DNA from: Xenopus tropicalis | Taxonomy: Eukaryota; Chordata; Amphibia; Anura; Pipidae | DNA length: 64,000 nucleotides | Assembly (NCBI RefSeq): GCF_000004195.4 | Contig: NC_030681.2 | Location: 134,947,006 to 135,011,005, forward strand | Direction of reading: 5' to 3' | Shown: piece by piece, positions 12,337 to 22,536 of the stretch | How positions within the stretch are numbered: position 1 is the stretch's first letter | Layout of the letters: each line of letters opens with the position of its first letter | The notes under the pieces: generated by a model | The model's input: the letters and a program-made list of their open reading frames with translations, nothing else | Databases searched by the model: none | Told to the model about the DNA's origin: nothing | Translations under genes and position numbers: made by a program

Positions 12337-12412
12337 GGCAAATGCCTTTAAGCCATTTATTTCAGCAGAAATGCTGCATTTCTGCTGAAAGAAATGGCTT
12401 GAAACATTTGCC
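12337..12412. repeat. Near-perfect 38-nt-arm hairpin
   Basis: The arms 12337-12374 and 12376-12412 are inverted copies around a single central T; the inner 12 bases on each side (CAGCAGAAATGC / GCATTTCTGCTG) pair perfectly, and the outer arms (GGCAAATG.../...CATTTGCC) pair with a few mismatches. The near absence of a loop suggests a palindromic MITE or cruciform rather than a microRNA precursor, which normally has a loop of several bases. Confidence 0.7.
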
Positions 12413-12529
12413 GGAGTATAGAGGTGCCCTTCTCCCAATATAAGTTATGACTGATCTGACAGCTCCTCATTATAAAAAAATTAGGGGAGGGGACACGGAA
12501 TCACTGAAAAGTTCCATGACTATATAGTA

Positions 12530-12837
12530 CAGTGATCCCCAACCAGTGGCTCAGGGGCAACATGTTGCTCCCCAACCCCTTGGATGTTGCTCTCAGTGCC
12601 CCCAAACCAGGGAGTTATTTTTGAATTCCTGACTTGGGGGCAAGGTTTGGTTGAATAAAAACAAGATTTACTACCAAATAAAGCCCCTGTAAGCTAATAG
12701 TGTGCATAGAGGCTGCCTAATAGCCAATCTTAGCCCTTATTTGGCACCTCCATGAACTTTTATGGTGCTTGTGTTGCTCTCCAAGTCTTTTTACATTTTT
12801 ACTGTGGCTCACGAGTAAGAAAGGTTGGGGACCCCTG
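12530..12837 (+). mobile_element. hAT MITE (family A), complete
   Basis: Starts CAGTGATCCCCAACCAG and ends GTTGGGGACCCCTG, inverted termini about 15 bp long. The flanks ATATAGTA (12522-12529) and ACATAGAA (12838-12845) match at 6 of 8 positions and look like a decayed target duplication. Length 308 bp, noncoding, with a long internal block of GTTGCTC-type words conserved in every copy. Confidence 0.9.
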
Positions 12838-13489
12838 ACATAGAATCATGGGGCTACAGCTCAGGCACTTTTAAGTAGGCCCTAAAATACCATTGTTACT
12901 TATCCTAGGCTTACTTACAGTATGATACACAGGTTTGTATGTGACAAAAGTAACTTCCCATATAGTAAACATTCACTACCCCCCACCCCTGAGATGCTGC
13001 AGTGGTGCTGACTGCCTTGAGTACTTCATGGTGTTGCTATTAAATTGTAATACACATGTCCTCTCTACAGAGTAAGCTGTTTCATCAGCCTCTGTCACCC
13101 AATAAACCTTTTTGAGCCTAATGTTTGCCACAGTTCCAGCAGGGGAAGGGCTCTCCGCTAAAAGTACATGTAAACCCTCCCATACAAAAACGTCTGGCCT
13201 AAGGGCACCCAATTTTGAAATCTGGTCCTGAGTCTCTCATTTAAACTATTCCCTGGTTGCTGAGGTCATTTGAACCCTAGCAACGAGAATGGCTGAAGTT
13301 CCTAACTGGAGAGCTGCTGAACAAAAAGTGAAATCATTTTTAAAAAAACACAAAAAAATAAAAAGTGAAGACCAATTGCAATTTGTCTTTACCCACAATT
13401 CCCCTTTCCATCATACTAAAGGTTAACTCAAACTTTTGTGGCTCTAAGAAACCAAGCACCACATTCTCTCTCATTGCACCATGAAAACT

Positions 13490-14240
13490 CCAGAGTGCCG
13501 GGCTGTAAGCGTGCGGTGTGGCTTCTGTGCGGCGCTAGTCAGTGGGGAATTATTAAAATCCGTTATTAATTATAACATTATGCACATTTCAACAAGAAAT
13601 GTAAAGCTCATAAAGCATCACTATTTCTGCCTTGCTCTCCGGTGCTGAGATGCCGCGCTTGTGGATAATATTTACTACATAGTGGTTTATATTTCAGAGC
13701 CTGGGTACTGCGAGAGCGCCACATCGTTCATTCGGGCCTTCATCTCTTCTCGAGCTGTCATTATAATAACATTATCTTCCTCACACATGTTTACCTCAGG
13801 GATATTTAGCTAGTCATAATTGACTTCTGTACACAAACAAACCTGCGGGCAATCTCTAATCCATATGGGTCCACTTCCTCCAGGAAATGAATAATTGCGT
13901 GCCCATTTAACCTCTTTGTTACCGTGTGTTGCACAGACAGAAAAAAAACCTGCATGGGGATATTGGATGGATCTATTTGCCAGCAGCGAGTTCCATTTCC
14001 CTGAGAAAATGATACCTATTTTTTTAAGAAAACTATTATTAATGCAAACGAGGGATTTCTCCAAGATTAAGATATCCAATATAACTTTTTTTTTGCCTAC
14101 GCATTAACCTAACTCTTACATTTTCCATCCAAGCAGTATTTCTTTAACATCTCTCCGGAATTCGTTCACCGTGAATGTGAAATGAGTATCGCCGTGGTAC
14201 CAGCAATCCAAATATTAATTCCCTTCATTAACATCTAAAT
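13490..14240. other. Candidate conserved noncoding region
   Basis: Balanced composition, no repeat family recognised, several CpGs (for example GGCGCTAG, GAGATGCCGCGC, CTTCTCGAGC) and many homeodomain-like words (TTATTAAAATCCG, TTATTAATTATAAC, AAATATTAATTCCC). It has no protein frame worth keeping. Regulatory function is inferred only from texture and needs a cross-species alignment. Confidence 0.25.
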
Positions 14241-14810
14241 GCTATTGCCCTAAAAATTTGACAGTGACAGTCTGCACAGTTTCAGGTTCTGCCGCGCTGT
14301 ACTGGAAATGTATTACGGGGAGAAGTGCGGTACTTCCCAAGTGTCTTCATTTATACATTGACCCAAATAATTGCAACTTGTACGATTTTGTTGAAACTTA
14401 TTTCATGGAAAAATGTATTAGAAATGATACGTTAATTAAAAAAAAAAGTGAAAAGGGGAGAAAATGTCTTAGACAACACAAACGTTTAAACCGAATAAAA
14501 ATCATTTATGATACAAGTGCAGGGCTATAACTTCAACATAGTCATAAAAAGATATTGAGATGTGGATGATATTTTGTTATGATCTCACATTAATCACAAG
14601 AAAGGTGCATCAAATCATAGTCTGTATTGCCACATTAAGGACTAAGACGGTTTTGCAATGAAAGGCACTAAGTTTGCCCAAAAGCAGTGACCCATAGTAG
14701 CCAATCAGCAGGTAGTATTTTGCTTGCTATGGGTTACTGCTCCTGGGCAAATTTAGTGCCTTTTATTAAATATGGGGGTAGGTTGGCATAATAAAGCATT
14801 GGTGCTTAGC

Positions 14811-15275
14811 TTCCTTATGGTTTATTTAGTGTAGAGAACTCATTATCCATCCTGAACTCCTTATGTTGTACAGGTATAGGACCCATTATCCAGAATGCCC
14901 GGGACCAAGGGTATTCCGGATAAGGGGTCTTTCCGTAATTTGGATCTTCATACCTTAAGTCTATTAAAAAATCAATAAAACATTAATTAAACTCAATAAG
15001 ATTATTTTGCATCCAATAAGGATTAATTATATCTTAGTTTGGATCAAATACAAAGCACTGTTTTATTTTTACAGAGAAAAAGGAAATCAATTTTTAAAAT
15101 CTGAATTATTTGCTTATAATGGAGTCTATGGGAGACAGGCTTTCCGTAATTCGGAGCTTTCTGGATATCGGGTTTCCGGATAAGGGATCCCATACCTGTA
15201 CCAATAGATATCAATTGTATGCTAAATATTGTGTATCAATTGTATGTTCTCATTTCCATGTCTTCATTAAGTTCA
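14811..15275 (+). repeat. Duplicated locus A with inserted MITE
   Basis: The flanks of the MITE at 14871-15198 are homologous to 19803-19934: 14813-14870 and 15201-15272 correspond to one continuous 130-bp stretch there (shared words TTATGGTTTATTTAGTGTAG, CATCCTGAACTCC, GTATGCTAAATATTGTGTAT). It is either an old dispersed repeat or a local duplication. Confidence 0.8.
14871..15198 (+). mobile_element. TA-flanked MITE (family B), complete
   Basis: Begins CAGGTATAGGACCCATTATC and ends GATAAGGGATCCCATACCTG, inverted termini of more than 20 bp, flanked by TA on both sides. The paralogous empty site at 19850-19880 reads straight across where the element sits here, so the target duplication is 2 bp, TA. 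This points to a Tc1/mariner-type or other TA-targeting transposase. Length 328 bp, noncoding. Other copies at 11261 and 31623. Confidence 0.9.
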
Positions 15276-15780
15276 CCTACAAAATCCTTCCTTAGTTTTT
15301 CATGTGAAGGGCCTCAGCATAAATTGGTAATGCTCATGTATATCAACGCTTGTTGTAGCATTGGGTGCTGGCTGCTAGGCTCACTGCCAAGGGTCAAATC
15401 TGACTATAAAATCCGACATGCTGAGTTATGTGAAATAGTGTTTATTGTGCCAACAATACAGGCAATGTATTGGGCTCTAGCCCTTTCTCAGGCCTCTGAA
15501 GAGCCTGGCACTAGGGCTGAACATTTGCAAGTTGACTATCTGCAGACTGGTCACTGGCCCCTGATGGGCAAGCACTTCTGAAGGTTCTATTTGTAAGTCT
15601 ATACTGAACAACCGTGTTGTATCATCTGTGCCTATTCACTGAGAGATTGATGTTGCATCCCTGCCAATAAAGTTGTTTGTTTTAGAACCACTGGTGCCCA
15701 TTTTATTGATTTCATCCTGAGAATTATAGTTGTCCAACACCCTGTCTCTAATATTACACGAGGGCCCGTTTCTAATATAT

Positions 15781-15959
15781 GGGGGCTAATTTATCAAAAT
15801 GTAGGTTAGAGCTCAGGTTATATTGATTCGTAGGGATTTTTAAAAGTGTGTTTAACAACGGTGGACGAACGGTGAACTAAAAAACCCATAGAAAAGGAGT
15901 TGGTGACTTTTTCTGTGGTGATCTCACATTTTTATAAATTTTAACCATTATTTGCCCCC
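15781..15959. mobile_element. Small MITE, GGGGGCTAATTTATC ends
   Basis: Left end GGGGGCTAATTTATCAAAAT and right end around TTATAAATTTTAACC...TTTGCCCCC are inverted. Length about 180 bp. No clear target duplication. Same general class as 2251 and 22537. Confidence 0.55.
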
Positions 15960-15988
15960 ATTCTCCCTCGGCCACTGTTCTTGGCCCC

Positions 15989-16712
15989 TTTAGTTGCTCA
16001 TGAGTAACATGTTGCTCTCAAACCCCTTGGATGTTGCTCCCAGTGGCCTCAAAGCAGGTGCTTTTTGTTGAATTTTTGACTTGGAGGCAAGTTTTAAGGG
16101 CATAAAGACCATGGGGCCCATTCATGAAACCACAATTTTTTTTTTCCAGAAAAAATAAGAACTTTTCATAATGACCACGATAATATTGTTAAAATAGTAC
16201 GACTTTTTCGTGGTTTTCGTTAACTTCCACGAAAAAGTCAGATTTTTTGCAAAGACTATGACCATTTTGGAATTCATTCAAGCTTCGGTATCGTCACTTT
16301 CCTTGGGCCAGGTTGGAGCTGCCATTGGAGTGTCATTGAGTCCTATGGAAGGCTTACAAAACCATGCAGTTGCTGAAGTTTTTGAAGTTTCAAAGCCAGA
16401 AAGGTTTCGCGCCGTTTTTTTGTAACTTTCGGATCGCAACCACAATATTTTTGTACGACCAAGAAAAGAATTATTGTGCAATTTTACGCAGATAAGAATT
16501 TATCGTGGTTTCATGAATGGGCCCCCCATATGTACTCCCCAAAAAAAGAGCCTCCTTTAGTCTTCCAGTCCCTATTGGGCTACCAAATAACCAATCACAA
16601 CCCTTTTCGGCACCACCTATGAACTTTCATCCTTCTTTTCATGCCGGTGTTTCTCCAAAACTTTCCTTATATATAAATGTTTCTTACAGGTAACAATGGT
16701 TGGGGAGCCCTG
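15989..16712 (+). mobile_element. hAT MITE (family A) split by another MITE
   Basis: The left half (15989-16112) and right half (16530-16712) match consecutive parts of family A, for example GCAACATG-like GTAACATGTTGCTC on the left and GTTGGGGAGCCCTG at the right end. Between them sits the element 16113-16526. The extreme left terminus is eroded. The right flank CTCTAGAG again has central TA. Confidence 0.8.
16113..16526. mobile_element. MITE nested in hAT; holds one 52-bp unit
   Basis: Left end GGGGCCCATTCATGAAACCA and right end TGGTTTCATGAATGGGCCCC are inverted repeats; CCAT flanks both sides. Positions 16295-16350 match the 52-bp repeat unit that is amplified 19-fold at 22768-23750, and the preceding 50 bases (GACTATGACCATTTTGG, CATTCAAGCTTCGGTATCGT) also match the sequence before that array. 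So this copy preserves the unamplified state. A 71-codon frame over it is accidental. Confidence 0.85.
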
Positions 16713-19700
16713 CTCTAGAGGGTAACAGCTTGGGATAGTTGTTATGAAGCATCGGTATAAATCACTTTACTGAAAAGCTGTTTTTTGGTGGGGAACAGCT
16801 CAAGGCAGATACGAAAGGGAAAGTTTTTGTGCAGTGAGGAAGGAGAGTAGTGTGTGGCTCTCAAAAAGCCCTGGAGGTGAGCAGGGAGGAGGTAATGAGA
16901 AAGGACAGAAGTAAAAGATCTTGGTTGGAATGAAGGCTCCTAACCTGCTGTATCTGCATCCCTTCTGAATTTAGATGAGTAATGTCAGTAATGTCAGTGC
17001 TTCCAAGTCTTTATTAATTACTTTGAGCTGCAGCATCCACCGGTTGGACTTTTTAGGGTGCCAAAGAGGTATTTTATTAATCACATAGGATGGTATGGAA
17101 AAATGCAGAATGACACAACAAAAAAACACTCGGTCCTATACCTAACACTGTGTTCTTAGATCCTTCTCCAGGTTGAGGCTTTGTGCTGCAAAAAGGGAGA
17201 GCAAGAAATGAATCTTTGATGACCTGAGGGCAACACCACATTGTTAAGGAATAACAAGTCAGGATGTGATGCTTCACTAATAATTACAGATTATTTGTGA
17301 ATTATGAGCCATACCTATGTTAATGCATTCCATTAAAGCTAATTAACTGACAAAGCATGTCACATTAAGCAGGCATAAAGTAAATGACTCTATTCCTTAT
17401 TGCCATAGACTAATAACATTTTTCATTACAGTCAAGTCCATAAAAATTGTAACCAAACTAACAAGCAAACACGATATTACTCAAAGCTGAATTGTTTCCA
17501 GTGGCACTGTAAGGTCAGTGCTATATAATTTGTCAAATAATGTTTTAGAGATGACAGGTTTTTTTTTACATTGACCATTTACTTTGACCAACCGGTTGCA
17601 GACTACAGTGATGGAATGTAACTCATGCTATATAATATTGCTGATAATATGCCATGTTCAATTAATCTGCAATAACTGGAACCTTGGAACCAAGGGAATA
17701 GGAGTTCCATGTACAAATAACCGTTTATTACAAATGTTGTGTAGAGCGGGGATCATTTTTTGAGCCCCTTTATTACCTCCCAAGAGGTGGATAGGGGGAC
17801 AGGAACATGTTTATGAAGTGCCCCTTAGGCATCTCTTTGACAATAATCTATACCTGTTATTTATTAATTTATAAAACACAATAAATAAATATCCTGTAAA
17901 TTATGTTTATAAACAGTGCTTAATGATGTAATTAGTTATAATCGATGCTTAGTGATGTCATTCCTGTCACATGACTCACTAAAACTTTTGTATAATGCAG
18001 CACCTCTTGTGAAATATGAGGATTTTAGAAGTCATCTCTGAGTTCCGTGACCTGTATGAAAGCTTTATATAATCTCCTTGGTGACTTATAATATTCTTTT
18101 GTTTTACAATAGGGGGTATATTATTCCCTATATTAGCTGTTAATTATATAACTATATTATTAGCTCCAAATATAGTATTCTCCACTAAATTGGCAGAGCT
18201 GTCAACTCTACAGCTAAACTAAACGTAAATTATTTCCCATGCCCCTGGAAGTGATGTCACACACGTGCGCAAAATCGCCACTGAAGCCGACAAATTCTTC
18301 CCACGCTTGCACAAATGATGTTGCTGACTGCTTACTGCACATAAGTGTCTGAAATTCACCGCAGCACGTTGTAAGACTTTGGCAAAATTGGGAGAATGCT
18401 GCAAGGGGATGAGAGAATGGGGGAGAGCCTTTGAAATCGGGTCCTGAAGAAATAGGGGGGGTGGAAAGCTCTGAATTGGCAGTTGTAAGAGGCCCATAAA
18501 CCATAACATTTTATATTTACCAGGCAAGAAACTTTGATTTCAGTAAAGAATTTTCAATTAATTTTAATCAGTAATTAGCACAATGTTGGTGCGATTTTAA
18601 GACACAAGCTCACAACAGTTAGTGCCACCGACTGGCAGGATTTATCTACTAGTCCAAGTGTAGTCAAGTGTAGCCAAGCCACAGATAGGCTGGCATACTG
18701 CAGTCCTTGATGGTATTGTTCCTTCAGGTTGCACAGATCCAGTGGGTCTGATGGTTCCGTAACGGTCCAAAGTGCATTGGTGGAAGGAATGTTGGTCTCC
18801 AGGCCTCCCATAGTAAAAGTTGTTCTTTTTCCTTGTGGTGTTTACAATTCCAATAATGTGGATCAGAAGCCATTGTCCCAGTTGCGCCCCAGTCTTCTAA
18901 CCCCCCTTCTTAGTACATAATCCCTAACTCATCCAATGTATTTTCACATCCTGCCGTCTGAAAGAGGATATTATTTTATCCCATTGATTTAACCCCCATT
19001 CTGGGTTATATAGGAGAAGTAACAGACAATGTATAGACAGGAAACCCAGCAGGGGATGGGGCTGCCATATTGAAAGGTGTTAGATTCAACAGACCAGCAC
19101 CAGTGCCTCTAAGGGCTATAACAAGATTACTAGCCAGTAAAGAATAATTTAACACTTTGTATCCTGTAAAACATGGCATTCAATCCCCCACATTAATCAA
19201 GTTATAGGCACAATATATATGGTGATACCATACAAACCCATGACAGCAATACCTACATACACTGAGCATTTTTATTTGACTTGCATGCTTTTAAAATAGA
19301 TCCATTGCATAGTAAGGTTGACTAAATCCTTCGATATATTCTAATTCATGCTGTTGTATTAGAGTGACCAAAGGATTATGGGAAAGGGTCTTTATTGTCT
19401 CCATGGAGGAAGATTTAAGCTTCACTAAAGGTTTTGCTAAACAGAGAATGTTGAGAATCAGGTCCTGAGATTCTAGAAGGAGCACGCAAACAACACACTC
19501 CATATTAATTAAAAAAAAACAAAATGTAACCAACATTACCACTTATTTATCCCCTGCATGCCCTGCTGGATGGCTCCACAAACCTTACTTGTAGCACATA
19601 TCTATTATGCATAGATTGGATAACACTAGGGAAGTGGAATACAGTGTGCTGTCAAAGTAACAAATGATTCACTAGACTAATATTTATATTGAAACCTTAT

Positions 19701-19802
19701 ATATTTGTCATTCCCCTGATAGATATCTTTTTAACAATAATATTCCCTCATAGCAAAGGCAATAATAACAGCAGATAATCTGCACCCAATAGCAAAATAC
19801 AT
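16713..19802. other. No gene recognised
   Basis: Mostly AT-rich, apparently unique. 17280-17420 has TAATTACAGATTATTTG and AGCTAATTAACTGAC words and may be conserved. 18214-18527 has overlapping 96- and 102-codon minus-strand frames over sequence with CACACACGTGCGCAAAATCG, which looks more like a MITE interior than a gene. No splice-bounded exon was identified. Confidence 0.4.
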
Positions 19803-19934
19803 TCTTATGGTTTATTTAGTGTAGGGAAATCATGTTATTCATCCTGAACTCCCTACCTTACATTGTGCCAATAAAAATCAATCGTATGCTAAATATTGTG
19901 TATCAGTTGTATGTTCTTATTTCCATGTCTTCAT
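19803..19934 (+). repeat. Duplicated locus B with empty MITE site
   Basis: Homologous to 14813-14870 plus 15201-15272 without the family B MITE. At its right edge, CATTAAAGGAGAAG marks the start of a TTAA-ended element, whereas the homologous point at 15270 reads CATTAAGTTCACC, so each paralog is interrupted at a different site. Confidence 0.8.
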
Positions 19935-20115
19935 TAAAGGAGAAGTAAAGGTAAAAAGCAGTATCAGAAAGGTCTATGCAAATACAGCCATAAGCACTCA
20001 CAGAAACACTGCACTGAGTCCTCTATCAAAAGAAACAAAGGATTTCTCGTCTCCTTTTGTGTAAACATGTTCTTCGGTATCAGACTTCCTCTCCTTTAGG
20101 GTAAAACCCCTGTAG
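19928..20115 (+). mobile_element. TTAA-type (T2/Kolobok-like) MITE, left part
   Basis: Starts TTAAAGGAGAAGTAAAGG and contains words I recognise as typical of an abundant Xenopus repeat (TATCAGAAAGGTC, GAGTCCTCTATCAAAAGAAA, GTATCAGACTTCC). The T2/Kolobok assignment comes from the TTAAAGG terminus. The right terminus was not found. Confidence 0.55.
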
Positions 20116-20279
20116 TAACTACTCTAACATCAAAATGTTAAATATAAGTCTAAATGTTTTCATATAGAGTATAAGAGTTCATTATTTTTTATTGTACACA
20201 AGTTTCAGTGAGTCATGTGATACAAATAACATTAAGCACCATTTATAAGGAGATAAGTTATAGGATATCATGGATTTGG

Positions 20280-20760
20280 TGTATTATAATGTCATTGCTT
20301 TTTGGCAACTTGATACTAGTATTAAATGACAAAAATGTGGATTTCTTTGTATATGAAATTGTGCTAAGTGTCTTTATATACGTTTGATATGGGATTATGA
20401 CTGCAGCAGTCAGTGGGTATTCCGATTTCTTTGGGTAGCATTCCGTGTGGTTCTTAATGGCTCGCATGAATTCATTATTGAAAGTCATATTTTATATTTT
20501 ATCATCCTAAATAAATAAAATGCCCCAGCACTGAGCGCGACACAAACATGTTTATTTGAAATATATTTTAGATCACTGTAATGAAATCCCAAAAGAGCCA
20601 TAATTTGTCAAGATAATAATACTTGGTGTATTCATTTCCTTCGTTGCTTCTTGCGCACTTAATAAGTTGTTTTGATCATTGGAATGATGTACTGTATGCA
20701 AAGGTGCTCTCTGTTGTAATCAGCAGGAGCTAAATTAAAATTGCTACATCAGCAATATAT
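20280..20760. other. Candidate conserved noncoding region
   Basis: Low-repeat sequence with CATGAATTCATTATTGAAAG, an inverted TTTGATCATTGG, GCGCGACACAAAC and ATTTGCGC-poor but TAAT-rich composition. No coding frame longer than 76 codons. Regulatory role is a guess from composition. Confidence 0.25.
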
Positions 20761-20904
20761 TTTATTATACGCCCACTAATCCCTAATAAAATGGCCCCCT
20801 TCCAATTGAAGTGTTAGGAAAAGGATTCTGAGAAGGAGTAGGTAGAGGGTGCTAGAGAGAAGATGGGAAAGGTGAGTCCTTAAGGCAGGGGCTATTACAG
20901 TACT

Positions 20905-21600
20905 GGATGGAGCAGGCAAAGACTGAGAGCAGGACAGGACAGGATGGAGCAAGCAAAGACTGAGAGCAGGACAGGACAGGATGGAGCAGGCAAAGACTGA
21001 GAGCAGGACAGGACAGGATGGAGCGGGCAAAGACTGAGAGCAGGACAGGACAGGATGGAGCGGGCAAAGACTAAGAGCAGGACAGGACAGGATGGAGCAG
21101 GCAAAAACTGAGAGCAGGACAGGACAGGATGGAGCAGGCAAAAACTGAGAGCAGGACAGGACAGGATGGAGCAAGCAAAGACTGAGAGCAGGACAGGACA
21201 GGATGGAGCAGGCAAAGACTGAGAGCAGGACAGGACAGGATGGAGGGGGCAAAGACTGAGAGCAGGACAGGACAGGATGGAGCAAGCAAAGACTGAGAGC
21301 AGGACAGGACGGGATGGAGCAGGCAAAGACTGAGAGCAGGACAGGACAGGATGGAGCAGGCAAAGACTGAGAGCAGGACAGGACGGGATGGAGCAGGCAA
21401 AGACTAAGAGCAGGACAGGACGGAGTGGGCAAAGACTAAGAGCAGGACGGGATGGAGCGGGTAAAGACTAAGAGCAGGACAGGACAGGACGGAGTGGGCA
21501 AAGACTAAGAGCAGGACGGGATGGAGCGGGTAAAGACTAAGAACAGGACAGGACGGGACAGGACGGAGCGAGCAAAGACTGAGCAGGACAGGACGGGACG
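20905..21600. repeat. 37-bp minisatellite, about 18 copies
   Basis: The unit is GATGGAGCAGGCAAAGACTG followed by AGAGCAGGACAGGACAG. Unit starts at 20905, 20942 and 20979 confirm a 37-bp period. Toward the right end the spacing becomes irregular because the AGGAC pentamer inside the unit gains and loses copies. One strand is G/A-rich with few T, so the complementary strand lacks stop codons and shows long but meaningless frames of 218, 143, 109 and 71 codons. Confidence 0.95.
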
Positions 21601-22068
21601 AAACAGAGCATGCATTAAAAATTAGTGCACGATATTACGCACGTAACCATTACTTTCTTAGAACTACTGTTCTGAAAATGCCCATTTCCCTGCAAACTGG
21701 CGGTTGCATCACTCTGGGGCCAACACAGACTTGAAAAAATCCCACTGCAGTCCATGTTGTGTTGCCAAAAGCTCACGAACCACAATTTTCTTTAAGTACC
21801 GCCTGCCCCAATTAGGTGTTAATATTCGCACCGATTAAATCGATATTTTGCGCATTTAACGCTTCATATGTGTTTGTGAATCATGTGCTAGTACTATTTC
21901 TATTCGCTAATTAACGCAATGCGTTAGAAATAACGCTTTGCGATGATGCATTTTTTGCGCATTCGATATGCAGAAATTACACTGACTAATCGGTACTTAT
22001 TTATCGCATGCTTGTTAACGCAAAAAATGCATGTGATAAGCGTTATCGACCTTTAGTGAATTGGCCCC
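21601..22068 (+). mobile_element. GATTCACTAAAGG-type MITE, left-truncated
   Basis: Aligns with 62820-63256 over its whole length (shared blocks TACGCACGTAACCATTACTT, CATTTCCCTGCAAACTGGCG, AAAGCTCACGAACC, TTTAAGTACCGCCTGCCCCA). The right end CGACCTTTAGTGAATTGGCC CC is intact; the left end is missing and the 37-bp minisatellite lies there instead. Confidence 0.8.
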
Positions 22069-22536
22069 TTGATGTTTACATTCAGATTTATTTTGTTGCT
22101 TTATTGTCAGTTTTTTATGCTAAACTAGAAAGAGGGAGAAGGTAGAAACTGAGCTTAACAGGAGAACCTGAATTTCCATAGGCCTCTGACCCAATACATG
22201 TTTACCAAACATTAGAATTTCTCAGTGGTTATACTGCAAACTATGACACAATGCTACAGGTTTCAGACAATATCATTCCACAAAACCACATTTCCAAGAT
22301 TCAAAAGTCTTAGGAATATAAATTCTGGATCTATATTATACCTTTTGCAAGTCTGTGGGAAGAACATAAAGGAGGGATTTGCCTTGCCCCCACCCCAAGT
22401 TGCACTGACTACATTCCCAGTCCATGCCTTGGGAGAAGATCCCCAAATTAAGCAGGTAATGCAGCTCTAGTTGCACTATACATTCCGGCGGGCAAAGCAG
22501 TTGCACAAAACAATCACAAGACGTTCATAAGGCTTA

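Noticed and set aside
12337..12412. microRNA precursor
   Set aside because: The loop is a single base, unlike normal precursors; kept as a palindrome.
20776..21432. 218-codon cysteine/serine/proline-rich minus-strand frame
   Set aside because: It is the stop-free strand of the 37-bp minisatellite. All three minus frames are open because the period is not a multiple of 3, so it says nothing about coding.
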